Numbered from the stretch's first letter, positions 7,595 through 14,244 are shown. The stretch is DNA of 15,919 nt from Paenibacillus sp. oral taxon 786 str. D14 (GCF_000159955.1 NZ_GG696000.1:17801-33719), one strand, 5' to 3'. The notes: generated by a model from the letters alone, not told the origin. Numbers and translations: made by a program.

Positions 7595-7610
7595 TAGATT
7601 ACTACTTATT

Positions 7611-8486
7611 TTACTGTTCTGCTTTTTGTTTCGCAAGCCATTCAGCCAAGTGGTCGATGTCTTGATCCGTCAAGCCTGCGCTAATCGCAGTATCATACAT
7701 TGCAGGCATCTTGCCATTGTATCCTTCTTTAATAATCGAAAGGATTGCTTCCTTATCATGCTTGTCACCAACGCCGCGAAGCGATGGTCCAGCCGCCCCT
7801 TTCAGGTCAGCCCCATGGCACGATACGCAGGTCGCTTTCTTGTATACTTCCATGGCTGGGTCGTCCTTATCCACGATCGCGACCTCTTCCTGACGGTTCG
7901 CATTCGACGTGGGCAAGCCCTTCTCCCGATTCTCGCGAGCTTGTTCTTCCCGCTGAATATGTTCCGGTACTTGACCTGTCGCTTGAAGTTCTTTCTGGTA
8001 ATGCGTCCAAGCAAAGTTCGTCAAGTAAACGACAGCAGCGATCGAAAGAAACATCAGCGCCGATGCGATCGGACGCTTATAGAAGCGGCGCTCCTTGCCC
8101 CGATCCAAGAACGGCGCGAGCAGCAAGCCGCCGAACATCACAGCCGGAATCCCCATCGTACCAAGCACGACGTAATCGCCGGAGGCATATGGATATTTCA
8201 GATATTGGTACAGGAACAGGAAGTACCAGTCCGGCATCGGGATAACCGAAGCCGTCGGATTGGCCGGGAAGCCCAGCGGAGCCGGTTCCGAAATCGTCAG
8301 CACCAGGAATCCAACGAGCACAACGACGCCAACCATCCATTCCTTCAGCAAAAAGTTAGGAATGAACGCTTCCGACTTGCCGGGATACGCCGTATAATCC
8401 GGAGGCGTAATAAAGCCCTTCCCCTTACGGACGCGGGAATCGCCGACGTATACGACCTTTTCCTTCGAATTGTCATGATGAGCCAT
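7611..8486 (-). CDS. qcrC: Menaquinol:cytochrome c reductase, subunit IV/cytochrome c fusion QcrC
   Basis: QcrC joins the C-terminal part of cytochrome b (subunit IV) to a cytochrome c, so electrons leave the b6c complex within the membrane. Residues 48-66, 105-125 and 140-158 are three membrane helices; PDWY at 85-88 is the Gram-positive version of the PEWY quinol-site motif. A charged linker (about 160-210) leads to the heme c domain with C220-V-S-C223-H224 and a methionine ligand candidate at M260 or M263. Length is 291, somewhat longer than the B. subtilis protein of about 255. ATG 8486 is preceded by an A/G-rich run. It is the last gene of qcrABC, 81 bases after qcrB, a gap holding a copy of the qcrB tail (see repeat). 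Confidence 0.96.
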   Translation of the reverse strand: MAHHDNSKEKVVYVGDSRVRKGKGFITPPDYTAYPGKSEAFIPNFLLKEWMVGVVVLVGFLVLTISEPAPLGFPANPTASVIPMPDWYFLFLYQYLKYPYASGDYVVLGTMGIPAVMFGGLLLAPFLDRGKERRFYKRPIASALMFLSIAAVVYLTNFAWTHYQKELQATGQVPEHIQREEQARENREKGLPTSNANRQEEVAIVDKDDPAMEVYKKATCVSCHGADLKGAAGPSLRGVGDKHDKEAILSIIKEGYNGKMPAMYDTAISAGLTDQDIDHLAEWLAKQKAEQ

Positions 8487-8492
8487 GTCCTT

Positions 8493-8579
8493 TTTGCCCC
8501 CCCTTCTCTTATAGAGGTCATTCGAAACTTAATTTAATTCATTAGAATCAGCTTTGCCCCACGCTTCTTATAGAGGACC
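8493..8579 (-). repeat. Imperfect direct repeat: qcrB 3' end duplicated ahead of qcrC
   Basis: Positions 8553-8579, covering the last codons and stop of qcrB, resemble 8493-8519, just ahead of qcrC, at a 60-base interval. Shared blocks are TTTGCCCC at one end and CTTATAGAGG at the other, with the second block shifted by one base. The qcrC-proximal copy supplies a G-rich run next to the qcrC ribosome site. It looks like an old local duplication; chance similarity of short blocks cannot be excluded. Confidence 0.5.
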
Positions 8580-9239
8580 GGAAATCCCTTGTCTGCGGAT
8601 CATGATAAAGTGACCCACCAAGAGGATCAGCAATACTGCAGGCAGGAAGAACACGTGAATGGCAAAGAAGCGAGTTAACGTTTCTGCCCCTACAATCGAT
8701 CCACCTTGCAGCAGTTCCTTAATAACCGGACCCAACACCGGTACGGAGTTGGCGATTTCCAACGTTACCTTTGTTGCGAAATAAGCTTTGTTATCCCATG
8801 GCAGCAGGTAACCCGTCAAACCGAGACCGATCATGACGAAGAAAATCAGCATGCCGACTACCCAGTTCATTTCGCGTGGTGCCTTGTAGGAACCGGTAAA
8901 GAAAACGCGAAGCGTATGTAGAAACATCATAACGATAACCAAGCTTGCTCCCCAGTGGTGCATCCCGCGGACAATCTGGCCAAAAGCGACCTGGGTCTGC
9001 AGGTATTCTACACTGGCATAAGCGTTAATAATATCGGGAACGTAATACATGGTCAGGAACATCCCCGATAAGATCTGGATCACCGTAATAAAAAACGTCA
9101 AGCCGCCGAAGCAATACACAAACGCGGAGAAGTGATGCGCTGGGTTCACGTGCTCCGGAACCTCGTGATCGGCCACATCGCGCCAAATCGGCGTGATATC
9201 AAGACGTTCGTCAATCCAGTTGTATACATTTTTAAACAT
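8568..9239 (-). CDS. qcrB: Menaquinol:cytochrome c reductase, cytochrome b6 subunit QcrB
   Basis: QcrB is the cytochrome b6-type core of the b6c complex, with four membrane helices carrying two b hemes. The histidine pairs have the family's b6 spacing: H94 and H108 in the second helix and H195 and H210 in the fourth, 15 apart, which marks b6 rather than mitochondrial-type cytochrome b. C43 (VYCFGG) matches the cysteine that in Bacillus binds an additional heme covalently. The 223-residue length equals the family norm. It lies 16 bases after qcrA and shares its promoter. QcrB ends in GISGPL, and its stop region is duplicated ahead of qcrC. Confidence 0.97.
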   Translation of the reverse strand: MFKNVYNWIDERLDITPIWRDVADHEVPEHVNPAHHFSAFVYCFGGLTFFITVIQILSGMFLTMYYVPDIINAYASVEYLQTQVAFGQIVRGMHHWGASLVIVMMFLHTLRVFFTGSYKAPREMNWVVGMLIFFVMIGLGLTGYLLPWDNKAYFATKVTLEIANSVPVLGPVIKELLQGGSIVGAETLTRFFAIHVFFLPAVLLILLVGHFIMIRRQGISGPL

Positions 9240-9255
9240 CCGAATCTACGCCTCC

Positions 9256-9798
9256 TTATTTCACGATGGTGTTCGGGATGATATCCCCCAGATAAACCCA
9301 GTCGTCCTTAATCATAACCTTGTACTCATCCAGCGGCTTCGACGCCACCGCCAACTGCTTGCCTTCCTTGGTGTAATGCGCACCGTGGCAAGGGCAATGG
9401 TATTCATTCGGGAAATTCTTGTCGTTATTCCAACCGACCGTACATCCCAAATGTTTACAGATCGGTGAAAGCGCATAAATTTTGCCGCTTTCGTCTTTGC
9501 GAATCCAAGCCGTCAGGGAAGCTGTACTTAAGTACCAACCGTCTTGCTGCTTGAGCTCGAACGAAAATTCCTGTGGTTCGCTGGTAATCTTACTCACTTC
9601 CACAACTTTAACGAAGGTACCTTCGCCTTTCTTGTGCAAAATCGGATCAACAGCAAAACGAACCATAGGAAGCGTCACCCCACCCACCATGAATGCTGTG
9701 GCGCCCCCTAGCGTATATGTAAGAAATTGCCGACGGGACATCTCTTTGCGAATAGGCGGTTTATGCGAGGATTCCTGCTGGTCATGCTGATTGCTCAT
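9256..9798 (-). CDS. qcrA: Menaquinol:cytochrome c reductase, Rieske iron-sulfur subunit QcrA
   Basis: QcrA accepts an electron from menaquinol through its 2Fe-2S cluster. Cluster ligands are C114 and H116 (CKHLGC) and C135 and H138 (CPCHGA); C119 and C137 should form the usual disulfide. An SRRQFL motif at 21-26 before a hydrophobic segment (about 27-50) is a twin-arginine-type signal anchor, in line with Tat export of the folded protein as known for B. subtilis QcrA. The 180-residue length is typical. ATG 9798 follows AAGGGGGG. It is the first gene of the operon and has its own sigma-A promoter about 80 bases upstream, with a palindrome between promoter and gene that suggests control. Confidence 0.97.
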   Translation of the reverse strand: MSNQHDQQESSHKPPIRKEMSRRQFLTYTLGGATAFMVGGVTLPMVRFAVDPILHKKGEGTFVKVVEVSKITSEPQEFSFELKQQDGWYLSTASLTAWIRKDESGKIYALSPICKHLGCTVGWNNDKNFPNEYHCPCHGAHYTKEGKQLAVASKPLDEYKVMIKDDWVYLGDIIPNTIVK

Positions 9799-9844
9799 AT
9801 GTCTTCAACCCCCCTTGTCAAGCAATTGTTTCCGTGCGTTTCAA

Positions 9845-9856
9845 TGATAATTATCA
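9845..9856 (-). promoter_or_regulatory. Palindromic operator candidate in the qcrA leader
   Basis: TGATAATTATCA is a perfect 12-base palindrome roughly 17-28 bases after the predicted transcription start. It resembles a partial Fur-type box (GATAAT repeats). On the minus strand it is also preceded by TG, giving TGTGA-N6-TCATT, a degraded Crp/Fnr-type site. Either would fit a heme and iron-sulfur operon, but the sequence alone does not choose between them. Confidence 0.4.
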
Positions 9857-9878
9857 CAACATCGCGTAAGACATATTA

Positions 9879-9907
9879 ATAATATATTAGCGTTTTAAGA
9901 GCGTCAA
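9879..9907 (-). promoter_or_regulatory. Sigma-A promoter of qcrABC
   Basis: TTGACG (9907-9902) and TATTAT (9884-9879) are separated by exactly 17 bases; each matches its consensus in five of six positions. A short inverted repeat GTCAA-GAAT-TTGAC (9903-9916) overlaps the -35 box and could be a second control site. Predicted start of RNA is near 9872. Confidence 0.75.
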
Positions 9908-9984
9908 GAATTTGACACATTTTTTTGACCCGCAAAAAGCTTGTCCCACTTGAAATTGTCGATATTTTGTCACAATCATCATCG

Positions 9985-10407
9985 CTATTTGCCTTGCCAC
10001 ATTTCTTGTACTGCCGCCTTCACTCGTGCCGCAGCTCCCTCCTTCGAATCCGCCGCAAAACGGCCTGGCGTCACGATTAAATCCGCCTCTGGAAGCCCCG
10101 CATCTCCCCATTCAAAATCAGCTGAGATGACCACAGCGTACTTAAATCCGCTGCTCTTGACATTTCGGCACAAATCATTTAGGGTCTGCGCCATATCCGG
10201 CGTCTGGTATTGGTATGACGGGTACGTAACGACCCTTCCCTTGAAAGGGATTTCCACCCAATCGAGGACATCTCTCAGCCTTTCCAACTTTTTGGTGACT
10301 TCATACGGGCGTTCTTGTCCGGATAATCCCGTTACCGGAATCAAGCAGGTATCCAGGTATGGGCGCAGCTCTTCCCAGGCGGAAGCTTCAATTTCACTAA
10401 ATTTCAT
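9985..10407 (-). CDS. ypiF: DUF2487 protein YpiF
   Basis: A soluble 140-residue protein of the DUF2487 family, recognised mainly by its sequence start (MKFSEIEASAWEELRPYLDTCLIP), the E-RPYEVTKKLERLRDVLDWVEIPFKGRVVTYPSYQY segment, and its place just upstream of qcrA. No catalytic motif, membrane segment or signal is visible. In B. subtilis ypiF sits in the same spot. The function is not established to my knowledge. ATG 10407 is preceded by AAGGGG. A perfect TATAAT lies about 30 bases upstream of the gene but without a good -35 at 17 bases, so the promoter is unsure. The gene ends about 80 bases before the qcr promoter and may read through into it. Confidence 0.85.
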   Translation of the reverse strand: MKFSEIEASAWEELRPYLDTCLIPVTGLSGQERPYEVTKKLERLRDVLDWVEIPFKGRVVTYPSYQYQTPDMAQTLNDLCRNVKSSGFKYAVVISADFEWGDAGLPEADLIVTPGRFAADSKEGAAARVKAAVQEMWQGK

Positions 10408-10484
10408 GTTGCATCCCCTTCTTCGATCAATGTCTTCCCATTATAAACAGGGATCCTTGACAAATCCATCCTTCATCTCCTCAC

Positions 10485-10531
10485 AAAAAAACCGTCCCAT
10501 CCGTTCGTATTCTTGTGAACAGATAGGGCGG
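10485..10531 (-). terminator. Terminator of the IDEAL-domain gene
   Basis: Fifteen-base stem with one mismatch and a few G-U pairs (10492-10506 with 10517-10531), ten-base loop, then seven Ts on the minus strand (10485-10491 read as A on plus). It starts eight bases after the stop codon, separating this gene from ypiF. Confidence 0.85.
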
Positions 10532-10538
10532 TTTGCTT

Positions 10539-10724
10539 TTAGCGTTCTTCTAGTGTTTTCAGTTCATCCGTCAGGAGCCGGAAGGCAACCTCGTCGCCAT
10601 TCGCCAAGGCGGTGTCAATCTCGTTGTAGATCTGTTCCGAGCGATGCTTCCGGAGCGCTTCGTCCCATATCATTTCCGCCGCCAATCCAAGCATTGCTTC
10701 ATAAGTAACCTTCATCTGATCCAT
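10539..10724 (-). CDS. Small IDEAL-domain protein
   Basis: A 61-residue protein consisting almost only of an IDEAL domain: a helical EALRKHRSEQIYNEIDTALANGDEVAFRLLTDELK core. Its namesake motif is diverged here, appearing as YNEIDTAL. In B. subtilis the neighbouring YpiB carries this domain behind a larger N-terminal UPF0302 domain; here only the small domain is present. Such domains are thought to be protein-binding modules, with no assigned enzyme activity. ATG 10724 follows GGAGGTG by six bases, an excellent site; an in-frame TTG at 10739 lies on top of that site and is rejected. The gene has its own terminator and probably its own promoter. Confidence 0.85.
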   Translation of the reverse strand: MDQMKVTYEAMLGLAAEMIWDEALRKHRSEQIYNEIDTALANGDEVAFRLLTDELKTLEER

Positions 10725-10820
10725 AGGATGCACCTCCAAACCATCGTTACATAGATATTCTTTTCCATACCGTCACACATCTCGTAGATTCCGTCACTTC
10801 ACAACCTGCTCATACTTAAA

Positions 10821-10847
10821 GATATTCACCGATATCTTCGCCGATAT
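10821..10847 (-). repeat. Two-copy 12-base tandem repeat upstream of the IDEAL gene
   Basis: On the minus strand ATATCGGCGAAG (10847-10836) is followed at once by ATATCGGTGAAT (10835-10824) and then ATC. The copies agree in 10 of 12 positions, and the second forms an imperfect palindrome, GATATCGGTGAATATC. It lies about 100 bases ahead of the IDEAL gene in a 186-base gap and may be a binding site. No promoter boxes can be placed confidently beside it. Confidence 0.4.
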
Positions 10848-10910
10848 GGGAGACGTTTGCCCCCATTCTCATGAATATGTCTGTGCCTAGCGGCATTCGC
10901 GGATCCCGGC

Positions 10911-11999
10911 CTAGCCCTTATGGATTTGCTGAACCGCTTGTTTCCCGAACGGGGAAGCCTGCACATATCGTTCGCGCTGCTCGTCTTCTCCGAAGCGCAC
11001 CATCCCGAGATGAAGCATCATCTGCAGGATCCGCTCTTCAAAAATCGAAGCCGGAGAGTCGTAGAAGAACGGCTTGATCAGCGGCTCTACTCGTTCGAAC
11101 AGCGAGGAGACCGTCACCCATTCTTTCGAACAGCAGACAATCCAGTAGACGAGAGACAGCAAATTGGGTATAGGTCCTTTATATAATCTTAACCAAAAGC
11201 GGACGAACTGGATCATCGGCTCCTTGCGTTCCTCCGTCAGGCAGACCACTCCCGTATCCGTCAATTCCAGTCGATGGTTGTTCTCTTGAATGAGACGGAA
11301 ATGATAGGCATAGTCGTAGAGCAGCGCAAACCGGTTGGGATAATCCTTAAAACGGCGGCCATACCCGAAACGCCACCCTTTGCCAACCAGCCCCTCGGAG
11401 ACGTGCAGTGATTCCATGATCTGCGACTGGTTTCTCCGATACATGACCCCTTCGCTATTCAGCGGGATGTCATGCCGGGAAACGTATTGCAGGAAGAGCA
11501 GCAGGTCGGCGGACAACATCTCCGGCTCCTCCCGGTACATCGGCGGTTCGGCGGCGGCCGCCTTCACCTCGGCAAGAAACCGGCGTTCCAGTGCTTCGCG
11601 GAAACGCTGCTTCAAGTCCTCCGGAACCTCAAACAGATAGCGAGTTTGCTGGGTGGTGCCATTAAACAGCCAACCCTGCTGGCGAAAGCGGGTGATCATC
11701 TCCCGCGGACTTTCCCGTTCCTTCGCATCTTCCGTAAACCGCGAGCCCTGTGCACAGGCAACCAATTCCTCCAGGCTGAACTGACGACGACCATCAAACA
11801 GCAGGGTGTTCAGGAAGCGCAAATCCTCCATACTCATGCTGCCGATATAGCGCTCGATAAAATCACGGCGCCCTACTGTCTGCAGGATGGATTGAATCAG
11901 TTCATGCTTCGAGTGCCCGTTGCATTCACAGCGGTAATGATCCGCTATTCTGCTAAGTTGTCCGATATCGGCATAAGTGAGCATATCCGCAAGATTCAT
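10911..11999 (-). CDS. Uncharacterised 362-residue protein, possible winged-helix segments
   Basis: I do not recognise a named family. The protein is soluble, with no signal peptide or membrane helix. The first 45 residues (MNLADMLTYADIGQLSRIADHYRCECNGHSKHELIQSIL, read in two parts) resemble a short SAP/HeH-like helix-loop-helix with a CxC. The rest is alternating helices with patterns such as EGVMYRRNQSQIMESL and LIQENNHRLELTDTGVVCL that recall winged-helix repeats seen next to some helicases, but there is no helicase or nuclease motif. The start was set at ATG 11999, with GAGGCGG upstream, rather than ATG 12029, which lacks a ribosome site. It stands alone between the phosphatase and IDEAL genes, and no clear terminator follows. 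DNA binding is a guess. Confidence 0.85.
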   Translation of the reverse strand: MNLADMLTYADIGQLSRIADHYRCECNGHSKHELIQSILQTVGRRDFIERYIGSMSMEDLRFLNTLLFDGRRQFSLEELVACAQGSRFTEDAKERESPREMITRFRQQGWLFNGTTQQTRYLFEVPEDLKQRFREALERRFLAEVKAAAAEPPMYREEPEMLSADLLLFLQYVSRHDIPLNSEGVMYRRNQSQIMESLHVSEGLVGKGWRFGYGRRFKDYPNRFALLYDYAYHFRLIQENNHRLELTDTGVVCLTEERKEPMIQFVRFWLRLYKGPIPNLLSLVYWIVCCSKEWVTVSSLFERVEPLIKPFFYDSPASIFEERILQMMLHLGMVRFGEDEQRERYVQASPFGKQAVQQIHKG

Positions 12000-12087
12000 A
12001 GTTTTACCGCCTCGCCGTTTTAATCCCATTATGGGAAGGTTTTCCGGCGTTTATTCCCTGAAAGCAAAATTATTCCATGAAATAGGC

Positions 12088-12115
12088 AAAAAAAGAAACC
12101 GGCCTAAGCCGATTT
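12088..12115 (-). terminator. Terminator of the histidine phosphatase gene
   Basis: Eight-base stem (12108-12115 with 12096-12103, one G-U pair), tetraloop, then CTTTTTTT on the minus strand (T-run 12094-12088). The stem begins within the stop codon of the phosphatase gene. Confidence 0.85.
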
Positions 12116-12713
12116 ACTTCGGTTCCTGGACGCTTTCCTGCAGATGACGCGTACAATTATAAAGCCGCAGGTCCCAGGATTGCTCGTTTTTCTCCAGAAT
12201 GGTGAGCGATAAGTTGCCGATGCGCTCCTGGCATCTCTCCTGATACAAGGCAATGTATAACTGAGCCAACAGGCCGCCGTGGGTAACGACCAGGATGTTA
12301 TTCGACGGGTAACGCTCCGCCAAATCGGTCATAAAAGACAAGGCCCGCTGACGAATCTCCTCATCCTTCTCCTGCCCGAGTTCATGGCGATCCCAATCTT
12401 TTCCCCATAAGGCTTCCCTTTCTGTTAGCGTCAGCCCCTCAACCTTGCCAAACGACCGTTCCATCAACCGTGGATCCGGATCGTATAGCGGAATCCCGAG
12501 CGCATCGGCGATGATCGAACCGGTCTCCCGCGCCCGTGACAACGTGCTCGTCAGGACGAAATCCCAGCGGTATTCGTTTTCCTCCTTCAATCTTCTGCCC
12601 AGCAGCTCGGCTTGACGCCGTCCCTCATCGTTTAACGGAATATCGCTTTGTCCTTGAATTCTTCCGATTGCGTTCCAATCGGTAAGTCCATGGCGAATCA
12701 ACCCAACGAGCAT
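12114..12713 (-). CDS. Histidine phosphatase family protein
   Basis: A 199-residue member of the phosphoglycerate-mutase-like superfamily. The phosphohistidine motif is R7-H8-G9 in LIRHGLTDWN, followed by LNDEGRRQAELLG (27-39), the second arginine in TLSRARET (57-64), the acid E85 in MERSFGKVEG, and the second histidine H145 in VTHGG. All catalytic residues are present, so it should be active on a phosphate ester, but these features do not separate sugar-phosphate, cobalamin-pathway (CobC) or PhoE-like enzymes; there are no cobalamin genes nearby. ATG 12713 is preferred because GGGGG lies six bases upstream; ATG 12719 would touch that site. The gene is isolated by terminators on both sides, although read-through from the anti-sigma gene is possible. 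Confidence 0.92.
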   Translation of the reverse strand: MLVGLIRHGLTDWNAIGRIQGQSDIPLNDEGRRQAELLGRRLKEENEYRWDFVLTSTLSRARETGSIIADALGIPLYDPDPRLMERSFGKVEGLTLTEREALWGKDWDRHELGQEKDEEIRQRALSFMTDLAERYPSNNILVVTHGGLLAQLYIALYQERCQERIGNLSLTILEKNEQSWDLRLYNCTRHLQESVQEPK

Positions 12714-12732
12714 AATCATCCCCCTTTAGATG

Positions 12733-12771
12733 TAAAAACGCCCCGCCCGCTCCGAAAGCGGGAGAAGCGTT
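12733..12771 (-). terminator. Terminator of the sigma/anti-sigma operon
   Basis: Fifteen-base stem, mostly GC with one mismatch (12757-12771 with 12737-12751), five-base loop, then TTTTT on the minus strand. It begins 12 bases after the anti-sigma stop. The next gene starts only 20 bases later, so that gene either relies on leakage or has a promoter inside the upstream coding region. Confidence 0.88.
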
Positions 12772-12782
12772 AGGACCCAAGT

Positions 12783-13385
12783 TTATCTTTTGGTTCGGCG
12801 CAGCCCTTTCCAGGAAAAGAGTGCCAGCAGCATACCGCCCATGGACAGGTACATCCAATATTGCGGATAGGCCGGACCCATTTGTACCGCAAAAGGCTCT
12901 ACAATCCCACGCGAGACGCTAGTTAAGGCGATTGAGAAATCCTCATACGTATCCGACTCCGATCCCGCTACCACAACGGCGGCCGGGAGAATCCCGGTCG
13001 TCGGCTCGGCACTTTTCTGGTCCGTCGTAAAATGATCCATCAGCAGGAATCCAAAACTAAAGACGAAGATCGCAAGGAAGCTGGCGGCCCAAATCACCAC
13101 CCGCCGCCGAATACGACGGGTCACGCCGCGCTTCACATCGGGAGCCAGCCAAGGCGATTCGGCATAAATCCGGTCCATCACTCGCCGGTTGACCGCTTCC
13201 GCTTGCTCTTCTGTCACTTCGATCGGTATGTACTGCAGCATGTCCAGGCATTCTTCCCATTGTTGGTATTCGCCCGCGCAAGACTCGCAGCCCAAAAGAT
13301 GCTGTTCCAGCATTAGCCGCTGTGGGTGTTGTTCGGGCAAGTCCCGTAACAATCCGAACAATTCTTGGGCCTCTTTACAATTCAT
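12783..13385 (-). CDS. Zinc-finger (zf-HC2) anti-sigma factor, membrane-bound
   Basis: A 200-residue transmembrane anti-sigma factor. The ZAS/zf-HC2 motif is C3 and H29-x3-C33-x2-C36, in MNCKEAQ and HLLGCESC, on the cytoplasmic side; here it would clamp the sigma factor. A basic stretch (RRIRRR, 90-95) precedes a clear membrane helix at about 96-116, then about 60 extracytoplasmic residues and a second hydrophobic segment at 176-192 ending in KGLRRTKR. The second segment suggests that the C-terminus returns to the cytoplasm, which differs from one-pass relatives such as RsiW. Its ATG overlaps the sigma stop by four bases, the usual arrangement for balanced synthesis. The signal it senses cannot be inferred. 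Confidence 0.93.
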   Translation of the reverse strand: MNCKEAQELFGLLRDLPEQHPQRLMLEQHLLGCESCAGEYQQWEECLDMLQYIPIEVTEEQAEAVNRRVMDRIYAESPWLAPDVKRGVTRRIRRRVVIWAASFLAIFVFSFGFLLMDHFTTDQKSAEPTTGILPAAVVVAGSESDTYEDFSIALTSVSRGIVEPFAVQMGPAYPQYWMYLSMGGMLLALFSWKGLRRTKR

Positions 13386-13975
13386 CTGCTTTTCATCCCT
13401 TCGTAATGCTCGTAGATGGGTTCATAAAAGTAGGGTTCAAGCTGACTCTTTACACTGCTGCGCGCCCGGAACAATAGCGACTTCACGGCGCTGACGCTTT
13501 GTCCCAGTATGTTTGCGATCTCCTGGTAATCCAATTGATCGTATTCACGCAAGATCAAAGCTGACCTTTGCTTCTCCGGCAAATTGTTGATTGCTTCTCT
13601 CACCATGCCCACTTTCTCGTTCCGCAATACCGCTTGCTCCGGGGCGACTTCGCTTGGGGCTACGGGAATAATCCCGCTTTCCTCCAAGGGGACGTTACCG
13701 TTTCGTTGCTTGCGGAGCTCGCTGAGCACCGTGTTACGGGCAATCGTATACAACCAGGTTGAGAAAGAAGCATCCAGCTCTCTAAAGGAATGCAAGCTGC
13801 GAAATGCTTTATAGAACGTTTCCGAGCATAAATCTTCAGCAAGCAGCTCTAAATGAGCGCTCTTTAACATGTGATACACGAAAGCTAGAATCTTCCGCTG
13901 ATACCTTCGCATCAGCTCCGAGTACAGTTCCGTGTTACCTTCCTTAATTTCGCGAATCATTTGGGAATCCGTCAT
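13382..13975 (-). CDS. ECF sigma factor
   Basis: A 197-residue ECF (extracytoplasmic function) sigma-70 factor. Region 2 spans about 11-90, with the LAEDLCSETFYKAFRSLHSF segment contacting core and -10 DNA and FSTWLYTIARN at 71-81; region 4 spans about 125-178, with the LPEKQRSALILREYDQLDYQEIANILGQSVSAVKS helix-turn-helix for the -35 box. It has no extra domains beyond a short tyrosine-rich tail. ATG 13975 follows AGGAGG by 11 bases. It overlaps the anti-sigma gene and shares its terminator. Two candidate promoters lie upstream, one of ECF type, which would give positive autoregulation. It cannot be equated with a named B. subtilis factor from the sequence alone. Confidence 0.95.
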   Translation of the reverse strand: MTDSQMIREIKEGNTELYSELMRRYQRKILAFVYHMLKSAHLELLAEDLCSETFYKAFRSLHSFRELDASFSTWLYTIARNTVLSELRKQRNGNVPLEESGIIPVAPSEVAPEQAVLRNEKVGMVREAINNLPEKQRSALILREYDQLDYQEIANILGQSVSAVKSLLFRARSSVKSQLEPYFYEPIYEHYEGMKSR

Positions 13976-14039
13976 TTAGGTGCGATCCTCCTCGCGCTTC
14001 CATGGGCCATCTTCCCGTTCGATTCTTTCCTAAATTATT

Positions 14040-14063
14040 ACCGAACAGGGGCGAAAAAGTTGC
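14040..14063 (-). promoter_or_regulatory. Candidate ECF-type autoregulated promoter of the sigma operon
   Basis: CGCAAC followed by TTTTT, then 15 bases after the C, CGGT (14043-14040) matches the style of Bacillales ECF promoters (TGNAAC, T-rich spacer, CGT-like -10). RNA would begin near 14033, about 58 bases ahead of the sigma gene. The -10 is off consensus and the spacer is one base short, so this is a candidate only. Confidence 0.4.
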
Positions 14064-14141
14064 GGTGATCTATGTAACATAAACTAAAAAATATCATACC
14101 AACAAGACAGCAAATTAACAGCATTGCCAAACATTGAGGAT

Positions 14142-14170
14142 ATTATACCATAGGAGTAGGAATTAAAAAA
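14142..14170 (-). promoter_or_regulatory. Extended -10 sigma-A promoter of the sigma operon
   Basis: A perfect TATAAT (14147-14142) is preceded by TGG, making a TGnTATAAT extended -10 box. The position of the -35 (14170-14165, TTTTTT) is weak, as is common for extended -10 promoters. Transcription from here would give a leader of about 160 bases. Confidence 0.5.
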
Positions 14171-14186
14171 ATATGCGTTCACGCAT
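14165..14186 (-). terminator. Small hairpin with T-run, weak terminator candidate
   Basis: ATGCG-TGAA-CGCAT on the minus strand (14086-style short stem at 14073 offset: arms 14182-14186 and 14173-14177) is followed by AT and a run of Ts (14170-14165). The five-base stem is short, so efficiency is doubtful. The T-run doubles as the -35 position of the downstream promoter. It may insulate the sigma operon from the thiamine operon. Confidence 0.35.
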
Positions 14187-14244
14187 TATTCATGACAAAA
14201 GCGAAATTAATACGAATCCCCTTTACCATATGATCCACAAATTC

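Noticed and set aside
7626..8537. 303-codon open frame on the plus strand
   Set aside because: It is the mirror of qcrC, whose conserved heme and PDWY motifs leave no doubt; the antisense product is arginine-rich with no recognisable domain.
9941..10708. 255-codon open frame on the plus strand
   Set aside because: It crosses ypiF, a terminator and the IDEAL gene in antisense; low-complexity serine-rich translation and no ribosome site worth noting.
12000..12029. Longer N-terminus for the 362-residue protein
   Set aside because: ATG 12029 has no purine-rich site upstream, while ATG 11999 does.
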